A stretch of DNA of 45,286 nt from positions 111,300-156,585 of the forward strand of contig NZ_BOVL01000059.1 in the NCBI RefSeq assembly GCF_019972155.1. The letters are read 5' to 3'. The DNA comes from Bradyrhizobium sp. RD5-C2. GTDB taxonomy: Bacteria; Pseudomonadota; Alphaproteobacteria; Rhizobiales; Xanthobacteraceae. A program made the position numbers and the translations under genes. The notes under the pieces are model-generated. The model was not told the origin of the DNA. It searched no databases and was given only the letters and a program-made list of their open reading frames with translations. Of the stretch, positions 7,743 through 15,955 are shown piece after piece (the first letter of the stretch is position 1; each line of letters begins with the position of its first letter).

Positions 7743-8873
7743 ATGGATATCCAGTTCACGGAAGAGCAGGAATTGTTGCGGTCCAGCGTGCAGCGGCTGC
7801 TGCGCGACCGGTACGATTTCGATGCGCGCCGCAAGATCGTCGCCAGCGAGGACGGCTTCAGCCGCAAGCATTGGGCCGAGTTCGCCGAGCTCGGCCTGCT
7901 CGCCGCGCCATTTTCGGAAGCCGCCGGCGGGCTCGGCGGCGGACCGCTGTCGACCATGATCATCATGCAGGAGTTCGGCCGCCGTCTCGTGGTCGAGCCG
8001 TTCGTCGAGACGGTTGTCGTTGCCGGCGGCCTGCTCGAGCAGGCGGGTTCCGACGCGCAGCAGCAAGCTTATATCGCCGACATCATCGCGGGGACCAAGC
8101 TTTGGGCATTAGCGTGGACCGAGAGGGGCTCGCGCTTCGATCTTGCCACGGTCACTACCGCGGCCCGACGGGAGGGCAACGACTATGTCCTTACCGGTGA
8201 GAAGACGGCGGTGATGGCGGCGCCCTGGGCGGATCACCTGATCGTCTCCGCCCGCACCTCGGGCCATCGTCACGATCGCGGCGGCGTCAGCCTGTTCGTG
8301 GTCGATCGCCGCGCCGCGAATCTCGACCTGCAAAGCTTCAGGACGATCGATGGCCGGAGGGCTGCCGAGATCAGTCTGCGCGGCGTACGCGGCGAACTGC
8401 TTGGTGGGGAAGGCGAGGGCGTCGCCGCGCTGGAAGCCTGCCGCAACCGCGCGATCGGCGCGCTCTGTGCCGAGGCGGTCGGCGCGATCGGCGAACTGAA
8501 CGACGCGACACTCGACTACTCCAAGACGCGCAAGCAGTTCGGCGTCACGATCGGCAGCTTCCAGGTGCTGCAGCACCGGATGGTCGACATGTTCATCGCG
8601 CATCAGGAGGCGCTGTCCCTGATGCAGCATCTCAGCCTCAGCCTCAGCGACGATGAGGCCGGCATCTCCCGGCTGGTTTCGGGCGCCAAGTCCAAGATCG
8701 GCTATGCCGGCAAGTTCGTGGCCGACCAGGCGGTGCAGCTGCACGGCGGCATGGGTATGACCGACGAGCTCAATGTCGGCCACTACTTCAAGCGGATTTC
8801 CTCCATCAACATCCAGTTCGGCGATCCCGCCTATCACGTGCTGCGCTTCGCGCAGCTCGATGCGGTCGCATAA
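7743..8873 (+). CDS. Acyl-CoA dehydrogenase family protein, probable non-catalytic partner subunit
   Basis: At 376 residues this is the shorter of the pair. It retains the fold: EEQELLRSSVQRLL start, ALAWTERGSRFDLA in place of the usual substrate/FAD loop, TRKQFGVTIGSFQVLQHRMVDMF and VQLHGGMGMTDELNVGHYFKR. It lacks a glutamate at both known catalytic positions: the helix that has NERT in its partner reads CRNRAIG here, and the C-terminal YEGT site reads QFGD. Pimeloyl-CoA dehydrogenase small subunits and steroid FadE partners show similar loss. I infer an alpha2beta2 complex with the gene at 6493. The gap to the thiolase gene is 15 nt. Confidence 0.9.
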   Translation: MDIQFTEEQELLRSSVQRLLRDRYDFDARRKIVASEDGFSRKHWAEFAELGLLAAPFSEAAGGLGGGPLSTMIIMQEFGRRLVVEPFVETVVVAGGLLEQAGSDAQQQAYIADIIAGTKLWALAWTERGSRFDLATVTTAARREGNDYVLTGEKTAVMAAPWADHLIVSARTSGHRHDRGGVSLFVVDRRAANLDLQSFRTIDGRRAAEISLRGVRGELLGGEGEGVAALEACRNRAIGALCAEAVGAIGELNDATLDYSKTRKQFGVTIGSFQVLQHRMVDMFIAHQEALSLMQHLSLSLSDDEAGISRLVSGAKSKIGYAGKFVADQAVQLHGGMGMTDELNVGHYFKRISSINIQFGDPAYHVLRFAQLDAVA

Positions 8874-8888
8874 GCCAGAGAGGCAAGC

Positions 8889-10076
8889 ATGTCACAGGAT
8901 GCAGTCATCGTTTCCACCGCGCGCACCGGCGTCGGCAAGGCCTATCGCGGCGCGCTCAACAATACCGACGGTCCGACCCTGGCCGGCCACGTGATGGCCG
9001 AAGCCGTCAAGCGCGCCGGCATTGCGCCCGACGAGGTCGAGGACGTGGTGATGGGCTGTGCCATGCAGCAGGGCACCATGGTGATGAATGTCGCGCGCAA
9101 GGGCGCGATCCGCGCCGGCCTTCCGGTCACGGTTGCCGGCACCACCATCGACCGGCAATGCGCCTCCGGCCTGCAGGCGATCGCGGTCGCAGCCCGCTCG
9201 GTCATGCTCGACGGCGTCGAGATCGCGATCGGCGGCGGCATCGAGTCGATCAGCCTGGTGCAGAACGAGCACATGAACCGGTTCCACGCCGTCGACGATG
9301 AGCTGATGGCGATGAAGCCCGAGATGTACATGTCGATGCTGGAGACGGCCGAAGTCGTCGCCGAGCGCTACGGGATCGGCCGCGACAAGCAGGACGAGTA
9401 CAGCCTCGAGTGCCAGCGCCGCGTCGGCGCCGCATTGCAAGGCGGCCGCTTCAACGACGAGATCGTGCCGTTCACGACCAAGATGGCCGTGGTCAACAAG
9501 GACACCAAGGAAGTCAGCTTCCAGCAGGTGACGCTAACGAAGGATGAGGGCCCGCGGCCGGATACCACGGCGGATGGCCTCGCCAAGATCAAGCCGGTGT
9601 TCGAGGGCAAGACCATCAGCGCCGGCAATGCCAGCCAGCTTTCGGACGGCGCTTCGGCCTGCGTGATCATGAGCGACAAGATCGCCGCGCAGAAGGGGCT
9701 GAAGCCGCTCGGCATCTTCCGTGGCTTTGTCGCCGCCGGCGTCGAGCCGGACGAGATGGGCGTTGGTCCGGTCGCGGCGATCCCGCGGCTGCTGAAGCGG
9801 CATAACCTAAAGATCGACGACATCGATCTCTGGGAGCTCAACGAGGCCTACGCGGTGCAGGTGATCTATTGCCGCGACAAGCTCGGCATCGATCCGGACA
9901 AGCTCAACGTCAATGGCGGTTCGATCGCGATCGGCCATCCCTATGGCATGACCGGGGCGCGGCTCACCGGCCACCTCCTGATCGAGGGCCGGCGGCGCAG
10001 GGCGAAATACGGCGTGGTGACCATGTGCATCGGCGGCGGCATGGGCGCAGCGGGCCTGCTCGAAATCGTCCACTGA
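8889..10076 (+). CDS. Thiolase (acetyl-CoA acetyltransferase family)
   Basis: The 395-residue protein is full length for type II/FadA thiolases. It has the acyl-accepting cysteine Cys91 in DRQCASGLQA, the WELNEAYAVQ segment (Tyr where most thiolases have Phe), the NGGSIAIGHPYGMTGAR histidine motif, and the second cysteine in CIGGGMGAAG. It should cleave a beta-ketoacyl-CoA with free CoA, releasing acetyl- or propionyl-CoA. In the operon it follows the dehydrogenase pair by 15 nt. FadA6-type thiolases of steroid ring breakdown are one possible analogue; ordinary beta-oxidation thiolase is the alternative. Confidence 0.94.
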   Translation: MSQDAVIVSTARTGVGKAYRGALNNTDGPTLAGHVMAEAVKRAGIAPDEVEDVVMGCAMQQGTMVMNVARKGAIRAGLPVTVAGTTIDRQCASGLQAIAVAARSVMLDGVEIAIGGGIESISLVQNEHMNRFHAVDDELMAMKPEMYMSMLETAEVVAERYGIGRDKQDEYSLECQRRVGAALQGGRFNDEIVPFTTKMAVVNKDTKEVSFQQVTLTKDEGPRPDTTADGLAKIKPVFEGKTISAGNASQLSDGASACVIMSDKIAAQKGLKPLGIFRGFVAAGVEPDEMGVGPVAAIPRLLKRHNLKIDDIDLWELNEAYAVQVIYCRDKLGIDPDKLNVNGGSIAIGHPYGMTGARLTGHLLIEGRRRRAKYGVVTMCIGGGMGAAGLLEIVH

Positions 10077-10097
10077 TCGGAAACGCGGGAGAGACTT

Positions 10098-11108
10098 GTG
10101 AAGACAGCAATCACTGAACTGTTTGGTATCCAGCATCCGATCATCCAGGGCGGTATGCATTATGTCGGCTTCGCCGAGATGGCGGCCGCGGTGTCCAATG
10201 CCGGCGGCCTCGGCATCATCACCGGCCTGACCCAGCGGACGCCGGAGCTGCTGGCGAAGGAGATCTCGCGCTGCCGCGACATGACCGACAAGCCGATCGG
10301 CGTGAACCTCACCTTCCTGCCGAGCTTCACCGCGCCGCCCTATCCCGAATATATCGCTGCTATCCGCGAGGGCGGCGTCAAGGCGGTGGAGACCGCGGGC
10401 CGCAGCCCGGAGCAGTACATGCCGGCGCTGAAGGCGGCCGGCATCAAGGTGATCCACAAATGCACCTCGGTGCGGCATTCGCTGAAGGCCGAGAAGATCG
10501 GCTGCGATGCGGTCAGTGTCGACGGCTTCGAGTGCGGCGGCCATCCCGGCGAGGACGACATCCCCAACATGATCCTGCTGCCGCGTGCGGCGGACGAGCT
10601 GACAATCCCGTTCGTCGCCTCGGGCGGCATGGCGGATGCGCGCAGCCTCGTCGCGGCGCTGTCGATGGGCGCTGCCGGCATGAACATGGGCACGCGCTTC
10701 ATCGCGACCAAGGAAGCGCCGGTCCATGCCAATGTGAAGCAGGCGCTGCTCGATGCCGACGAGCTCGACACGCGGCTTGTGATGCGGGCGCTGCGCAACA
10801 CCGAGCGGGTGCTGAAGAACAAGGGCGTCGACGAGCTGCTCGAGATCGAGCGCGAGAAGGGCGGCAAGCTGAAGATCGAGGACATCCACGAGCAGGTCGC
10901 CGGCGTCTATCCGAAGGTGATGATCGACGGCGAGATGGATGCCGGTGCCTGGAGCTGCGGCATGGTGGTCGGCCTGATCCACGACATCCCAACGGTCAAG
11001 GAGCTGATCGACCGCATCATGTCCGAGGCTGAAGCCATCATCCGGCAACGGCTGACCGGCTTCCTCGACGGCAAGTTCGAAACCACAGCGGCCCGCGCGG
11101 TCGCCTGA
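10098..11108 (+). CDS. Nitronate monooxygenase-family FMN enzyme (possible IpdC-like enoyl-CoA reductase)
   Basis: The GTG at 10098 follows GGGAGAG; 336 residues result. It is a TIM-barrel flavoprotein of the nitronate monooxygenase / FabK family, with the start GIQHPIIQGGMHYV, the AGGLGIIT loop, GFECGGHPGEDD near residue 140 (the His matching the nitronate monooxygenase catalytic His), and the phosphate-binding VASGGMADARSLVAAL and MGAAGMNMGTRF segments. Proteins annotated this way inside CoA-catabolic operons need not oxidise nitronates: IpdC of actinobacterial steroid degradation is a known example that acts on a CoA thioester. The surrounding ligase, dehydrogenase and thiolase genes favour such a role here, but that is inference. 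Confidence 0.88.
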   Translation: MKTAITELFGIQHPIIQGGMHYVGFAEMAAAVSNAGGLGIITGLTQRTPELLAKEISRCRDMTDKPIGVNLTFLPSFTAPPYPEYIAAIREGGVKAVETAGRSPEQYMPALKAAGIKVIHKCTSVRHSLKAEKIGCDAVSVDGFECGGHPGEDDIPNMILLPRAADELTIPFVASGGMADARSLVAALSMGAAGMNMGTRFIATKEAPVHANVKQALLDADELDTRLVMRALRNTERVLKNKGVDELLEIEREKGGKLKIEDIHEQVAGVYPKVMIDGEMDAGAWSCGMVVGLIHDIPTVKELIDRIMSEAEAIIRQRLTGFLDGKFETTAARAVA

Positions 11109-11120
11109 CGGGAGCGTGCC

Positions 11121-11894
11121 ATGACAGAGCATGTCAAAGTGGAAGTCGCCGCCGGCGTCATGACGCTGACCTTGCAGCGGCCCGAGAAGAAGAACGCCCT
11201 GACCGGCGCCATGTATGACGCGATGTCGAACGCGCTGAAGCAGGCCGAGGCAGATCCATCCGTCCGCGTGATCCTGTTCCAGGGCGATGGCGACAGCTTC
11301 ACCGCGGGCAACGACCTCGCCGATTTCGCGAGCCAGGCACGCGGCGAAAGTGCGGTCGATAGCCCCGCGCATCGCTTCATCGAGACCATCAGCAAGGTCG
11401 GAAAGCCGCTGGTCGCGGCCGTGCAGGGCAATGCGGTCGGCGTTGGCACCACCATGCTGCTGCACTGCGACCTGGTCTATCTCGCCGAGACTGCGCGGCT
11501 GATCACGCCCTTCGTCAATCTGGCCCTGGTACCGGAGGCGGCGTCGAGCTGGCTGCTGCCCTTAAGAATCGGGCACGCGCGTGCCTATGCGATGTTCGCG
11601 CTCGGCGAGCCGATGGACGCGGCGGGCGCGCTGGCATCCGGCCTCGCCAATGCCGTCGTGCCGCAGGCCGATCTGCGCAAGAAGGCGCATGACGCGGCGG
11701 TCGCGCTGACCAAGCGGCCGGCCGGTTCGCTCAGCATGACCAAGCAGCTGATGCGCGAGCAGCAGCGGATCGCGGCGCAGATCGCCGAGGAGGGCGTGTT
11801 GTTCAAGCAGCGGCTGACGACACCGGAAGCGCGCGAGGCCTTTGCCGCCTTCGCCGAACGGCGCCAGCCTGATTTCACCAAGCTGTCGGCCTGA
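11121..11894 (+). CDS. Enoyl-CoA hydratase/isomerase family protein
   Basis: This 257-residue crotonase-fold protein has the oxyanion-hole segments GDGDSFTAGNDLADF (residues ~55-70) and GNAVGVGTTMLLHCDLVYL (~100-118), followed by FVNLALVPEAASSWLLP, in which the Glu of LVPEAA sits where one catalytic glutamate lies in crotonases. It probably hydrates or isomerises an unsaturated CoA ester produced by the acyl-CoA dehydrogenase pair. The gene starts 12 nt after the NMO-family gene and has GGGAGCG in front of it. Confidence 0.92.
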   Translation: MTEHVKVEVAAGVMTLTLQRPEKKNALTGAMYDAMSNALKQAEADPSVRVILFQGDGDSFTAGNDLADFASQARGESAVDSPAHRFIETISKVGKPLVAAVQGNAVGVGTTMLLHCDLVYLAETARLITPFVNLALVPEAASSWLLPLRIGHARAYAMFALGEPMDAAGALASGLANAVVPQADLRKKAHDAAVALTKRPAGSLSMTKQLMREQQRIAAQIAEEGVLFKQRLTTPEAREAFAAFAERRQPDFTKLSA

Positions 11895-11934
11895 TCGGCA
11901 GCGGAACTCACGGACACAGCGAGGGAGCGAAAGC

Positions 11935-13095
11935 ATGCGCGTCATCGGCAGCCATCAGTACCCGACCATGGAATCCGTGATCTACGGTAAGCCGGCGGCC
12001 GAAGCGCTGCGCGAGGAGGCCGAGCGGCTGGGCGCCAAGCGCGTCTACCTGATCGCCAGCCGAACGTTGAACAGCACGACCGACGAGATCGAGAAGATCC
12101 GCAAAGCGCTCGGCGATCGCCATGCCGCGACTTTCGACGGCGTGCCGCAGCACACGACGCGGGATATCGTGACCCAGATCGCGCGACAGGCCAGCGAAGC
12201 CAAGGCGGACCTCGTGGTCGCGATCGGCGGCGGCTCGGTGGTCGATGCGGCGAAGATTGTGCTGATGTGCATGGAGCACGAGATCTTCGAACCCGCCGGG
12301 CTCGACGGTTTCGAAACCACGCCGGACCGCCGGTTCGGACCGTTCCGCACGCCAAAAGTCCGGATGATCGCGATCCCCAGCACGCTCTCGGGCGGCGAGT
12401 ACAATTCCGGTGCGCTGGTCACCGACACCAGCCGCAAGCTGAAGCAGATCTTCAATCACCCGATGATGATGCCGCGCAGCATCATCCTCGATCCCGCGAT
12501 TACCAAATACACGCCGGAGAAGCTCTGGCTCGGCTCCGGCACGCGGGCGATGGACCACGGCATCGAGGCGATCTGCTCCAGCCGCCCCAACGTGCTGGTC
12601 GATGCGGTGTGCCAGCAGGGACTGCGCTATCTGCATGATGGCCTGCTGCGCACCAAGGCCAATCCCGACGACGAGGCGGCGCGGCTGAACTGCCAGCTCG
12701 GCTCGTGGCTGTCGGCCTTCGGACTGCAGTCGCGGGTGCCGATGGGCGCAAGTCACGCGATCGGCCATGTGCTCGGCGGAACCTGCGACGTGCCGCATTA
12801 TTTCTGCACGGCGGTGATGATGCCGAGCGTGCTGCGCTACAACCGTCCCGCGACGGAAACCGCCCAGCAATCGATCGCCGCCGCACTCGGTGCGCCCGGC
12901 CGTGACGCGAGCGAGGCGTTCGCCGGCTTCATCGCGGAGCTCGGCCTGCCGCGGCGGCTTGCCGATGTCGGCGTCGGCGAAGACCGCTTCGAGCTGATCG
13001 GCCGGAACGCCATGCTGTCGATCTTCACGCGGACCAACCCGCAGCCGATCCGCGAGCCCGGCGACGTCGTCAAGATCCTGAAACTGGCCGCCTGA
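11935..13095 (+). CDS. Iron-containing alcohol dehydrogenase (maleylacetate-reductase-like)
   Basis: The ATG at 11935 follows GAGGGAG and gives 386 residues; an in-frame upstream start would run into the hydratase gene and is unlikely. The N-domain binds NAD(P) (VVAIGGGSVVDAAKIVLM near residue 95), and metal ligands are visible as MDHGIEA (Asp, His) and SHAIGHVLGG (two His), the pattern of Fe-dependent family III dehydrogenases including maleylacetate reductase. Maleylacetate reductases work at the end of hydroxyquinol and chloroaromatic routes; other members are simple alcohol dehydrogenases. No ring-cleavage dioxygenase is present, so a different ketone or aldehyde substrate is equally likely. 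Confidence 0.9.
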   Translation: MRVIGSHQYPTMESVIYGKPAAEALREEAERLGAKRVYLIASRTLNSTTDEIEKIRKALGDRHAATFDGVPQHTTRDIVTQIARQASEAKADLVVAIGGGSVVDAAKIVLMCMEHEIFEPAGLDGFETTPDRRFGPFRTPKVRMIAIPSTLSGGEYNSGALVTDTSRKLKQIFNHPMMMPRSIILDPAITKYTPEKLWLGSGTRAMDHGIEAICSSRPNVLVDAVCQQGLRYLHDGLLRTKANPDDEAARLNCQLGSWLSAFGLQSRVPMGASHAIGHVLGGTCDVPHYFCTAVMMPSVLRYNRPATETAQQSIAAALGAPGRDASEAFAGFIAELGLPRRLADVGVGEDRFELIGRNAMLSIFTRTNPQPIREPGDVVKILKLAA

Positions 13096-13120
13096 AGCAA
13101 CAGCACCCGGAGCAGCCATC

Positions 13121-13927
13121 ATGGCCGCCTTGCGCATCTTCTCCTATCTGCCGAACCCGCGGGTCTGGAAGGCAACCATTGCGGCGCGGTTCTGCGGCGT
13201 CGACGTCGAGGTGCGCGGCGCCTCCGGCAAGGAATTGAGCGACTGGCTGTGGGATTACGATGCCCATCCTCTCACCGAGCACGAACGCGCCTCGCTGTCG
13301 TCGCTGGCGCGGACCGGCCGGGTCGGACTGACCGGCGCGCAACTCTTCAAGACCGACGCGTTCATGGCGGCGCAGCCGTTCGGCAATGTGCCGGCCGCGT
13401 TCGGCGCCGACGGCAAGGTCGGGATCTTCGAATCGAACAGCATCATGCGCGCGGTGGCGCGGCTCGGTGAGGCGGCGTTTCCGCTCTATGGACGTGACGC
13501 CTATGAGGCGTCCAGGATCGACAGCTTCCTCGACGTCAGCCTGGTGTTTGCGCGGGACACGCAGATCTATCTGCTAGCGCTGTCGGGCGGCACGGTCGAT
13601 GCCGCGATTCATGCGCGCGCCAAGGATGCGTTCGCAATCTATGCCTCCGGGATTGAGCAGGCACTGTCGCCACGGCGAGAGGCGCTGGTCGGAAACGGCG
13701 TCTCGATTGCCGACATCTGCCTTGCCGCCGAGCTCGCGCTGTTCATGAACGAGCATGCGCGGACCGAGCAGCTGCAGAAGCAGGGGTTGGACAAGATCCT
13801 GCATCCCGGGGTGCGGGATGCGTATCCGCTGATGTTCGCGCACTTCGCCCGGCTGGTCGAGCACGCGCATTTCAGGCCGGAGCTCAAGCCTTACGTCGAG
13901 AAGCTGCTGTCGAAGGCGGCCGCGTGA
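13121..13927 (+). CDS. Glutathione S-transferase family protein
   Basis: The 268-residue protein has a thioredoxin-like N-domain opening RIFSYLPNPRVWKATIAARF and a GST-type glutathione site IFESNSIMRAVARLG (the Glu-Ser pair contacts the gamma-glutamyl group), then an all-helical C-domain with NGVSIADICLAAELALF, the usual N-capping box region (SIAD). The segment between residues ~35 and 80 is longer than in typical GSTs, making the protein somewhat large. It starts 25 nt after the Fe-ADH gene. With the DsbA-type isomerase at the operon start it supports a glutathione-dependent step, for example isomerisation or detoxification of an intermediate. Confidence 0.85.
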   Translation: MAALRIFSYLPNPRVWKATIAARFCGVDVEVRGASGKELSDWLWDYDAHPLTEHERASLSSLARTGRVGLTGAQLFKTDAFMAAQPFGNVPAAFGADGKVGIFESNSIMRAVARLGEAAFPLYGRDAYEASRIDSFLDVSLVFARDTQIYLLALSGGTVDAAIHARAKDAFAIYASGIEQALSPRREALVGNGVSIADICLAAELALFMNEHARTEQLQKQGLDKILHPGVRDAYPLMFAHFARLVEHAHFRPELKPYVEKLLSKAAA

Positions 13928-13966
13928 TCTTGAAAATTGTTGGCTGCAACGCGGAGGATTGACTGC

Positions 13967-14668
13967 ATGACCGCACCCGTCTGTCTGATATCCGGCGTTG
14001 GGCCCGGCACCGGTTCGGCGCTCGCCCGGAGGTTCGCTGAAGGCGGCTATCGGGTCGCGCTTCTCGCCCGGAACGAGGAGCGTCTCGCAGCGCTCGAGAA
14101 GCAACTGCAGGGGGCGAAGGCCTATCGATGCGATGTCTCCGACCCCGCGCAGGTCGAGACGGTGGCCTCGGCGGTGGAGGGGGATCTCGGCCATCCCAGT
14201 GTCGTGATCCACAACGCCGTCGGGGGGGCGTTCGGTACCTTCCGCGAGATCGATCCGCAGATTCTCAATCGTAACTTCCAGGTCAACACGATGGGGCTGT
14301 TGTATCTGGCGCGGCGGTTTGCCCCGGCGATGATCAGCGCCGGCAAGGGCGCCATCGTTGCGACCGGCAACACCTCGGCCTTGCGCGGCAAGGCAGGCTT
14401 CGCGGGGTTCGCTCCGACCAAGGCGGCGCAGCGCATTCTGGCCGAGGCGATGGCGCGCGACCTCGGGCCGCAAGGCGTCCACGTCGCCTATCTCGTGATC
14501 GACGCCGTGATCGATCTGGAATGGACGCGCAAGCGCTGGCCGGAGCGGCTGGACGACTTCTTCATCAAGCCGAAAGCGATCGCCGACGAGGTCTGGCACG
14601 TCGCCCATCAGGACCGCAGCGCGTGGTCTTTCAACGTCGAGATCAGGCCGTTCGGCGAAGCCTGGTAG
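13967..14668 (+). CDS. Second SDR-family oxidoreductase lacking the catalytic Tyr
   Basis: The ATG at 13967 follows GCGGAGGA and gives 233 residues. The nucleotide-binding start is ISGVGPGTGSALARRF; the active-site region reads TGNTSALRGKAGFAGFAPTK, so the YxxxK tyrosine is replaced by Phe (FAPTK). The C-terminal FNVEIRPFGEAW closely matches the end of the SDR at 5743-6480, showing that the two are paralogues of one divergent SDR subgroup. Their presence at both ends of one operon suggests they act on successive or stereochemically different intermediates, or form a mixed oligomer. The reaction is not known. Confidence 0.88.
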   Translation: MTAPVCLISGVGPGTGSALARRFAEGGYRVALLARNEERLAALEKQLQGAKAYRCDVSDPAQVETVASAVEGDLGHPSVVIHNAVGGAFGTFREIDPQILNRNFQVNTMGLLYLARRFAPAMISAGKGAIVATGNTSALRGKAGFAGFAPTKAAQRILAEAMARDLGPQGVHVAYLVIDAVIDLEWTRKRWPERLDDFFIKPKAIADEVWHVAHQDRSAWSFNVEIRPFGEAW

Positions 14669-14723
14669 GCGCCGCGCGGCAGTCACAACAGCCGGTCAAT
14701 TCATAAGAGTTCAGGGGGAGTTC

Positions 14724-15926
14724 ATGTCGGTGAAGACGTTTACAGTGTCCATCGCGATGCTCGCGGCTGTTGCCGCAACTGCGGTCCGCGCCGAAACGCC
14801 CGGCATCTCGGAATCGGAAATCAGGATCGGGGCGACATTCCCGTTCAGCGGCCCGGCGTCCCCGCTCAGCAATACCGGCAAGGGCCTGATCGCCTACGTG
14901 CATTCAATCAACGATCGCGGCGGCATCAACGGCCGCAAGATCAACCTCATCACCTATGACGATGCCTATTCACCGCCCAAGGCGGTGGAGCAGACCCGCA
15001 AGCTGATCGAGAGCGACGAGGTGGCGTTCCTGTTCAGCCCGCTGGGCACGCCCGGTATCGGCGCGACCATCAAATACGTGACCGCGAAGAAGGTGCCGCA
15101 CCTCTTCGTCGTCAGCGGCGTGACCAAGTTTGCAAACTTCGCCGAGTTCCCGCTGACCACCACCGGGCTGCCGAGCTACAACACCGAAGGAAAGGTCTAC
15201 GCCAAATACATTGCCCAGACCGCGCCCGATGCCAAGATCGCGATCCTCTACCAGAACGACGATCTCGGCCGTGACTTCGTGGCGGCGTTCAAGGAAACCC
15301 TGAAGGGCGAGTTCGACAGGAAGGTGGTGACATCTCCCTATGAGGTCACCGAGCCCACCATCGAATCCCGCGTGGTGACGTTGAAGGCGTCGGGCGCCCA
15401 GGCATTCCTGATCGCCGGCACGCCGAAATTCGCCGCGCAGGCGATCAAGAAGGCGAGCGAGATCGGCTGGACGCCGCTCACCATCGTGAATTACGTGTCG
15501 AGCTCGGTGTCCTCGACCATCGTGCCGGCCGGGGCGGACAAGGCGGTCGGCGTCGTCGTCGCGACCATCGCGAAGGATCCGAACGACAAGAAGTGGGCCG
15601 ACGATCCCGGCATCAAATGGTATCGCGCCCACTTCGAGAAATATCTTCCGGGCGCCGATATCGGCGACAGCAACTATCTGTTCGGGACCCAGCAGGGCCA
15701 GATCCTGGAGCAGGTGCTGAAGCAGTGCGGCGACGACCTGTCGCGCGAGAACATCGTGAAGCAGGCGCGCAACATCAAGGGACTTGTGCTGCCGACCCTG
15801 ATGCCGGGCATCACAGTCAACACCGGGCCGGACAACAGCATGGCCTATACGCAGCTTCAGCTGCAGCGCTGGACGGGGAGCTCCTGGGAGCAGTTCGGCG
15901 GCGTGCTGAGCGCGGAGCCGAACTGA
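14724..15926 (+). CDS. Branched-chain amino acid-type ABC transporter substrate-binding protein
   Basis: The ATG at 14724 follows AGGGGGAG; the 400-residue product begins with a signal peptide ending near VRA-ET (residue ~23). The Leu/Ile/Val-binding protein fold (type I periplasmic binding protein) is seen in SEIRIGATFPFSGPAS, NDRGGINGRKINLITYDD, PKAVEQTRKLIESDEV and AILYQNDDLGRDF. Relatives in rhizobia and Rhodopseudomonas bind amino acids but also aromatic acids and other carboxylates. No permease or ATPase gene follows; the next gene is convergent. It is therefore an orphan binding protein, probably delivering the operon's substrate to a shared transporter elsewhere. That link is inference. 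Confidence 0.92.
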   Translation: MSVKTFTVSIAMLAAVAATAVRAETPGISESEIRIGATFPFSGPASPLSNTGKGLIAYVHSINDRGGINGRKINLITYDDAYSPPKAVEQTRKLIESDEVAFLFSPLGTPGIGATIKYVTAKKVPHLFVVSGVTKFANFAEFPLTTTGLPSYNTEGKVYAKYIAQTAPDAKIAILYQNDDLGRDFVAAFKETLKGEFDRKVVTSPYEVTEPTIESRVVTLKASGAQAFLIAGTPKFAAQAIKKASEIGWTPLTIVNYVSSSVSSTIVPAGADKAVGVVVATIAKDPNDKKWADDPGIKWYRAHFEKYLPGADIGDSNYLFGTQQGQILEQVLKQCGDDLSRENIVKQARNIKGLVLPTLMPGITVNTGPDNSMAYTQLQLQRWTGSSWEQFGGVLSAEPN

Positions 15927-15955
15927 GCCGTCGCCGGGATAACTAACGCAGCGCG

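Noticed and set aside
9807..11465. Minus-strand frame of 552 residues opposite the thiolase, NMO-family and hydratase genes
   Set aside because: Same reason: antisense to strongly supported genes, no recognisable domain.
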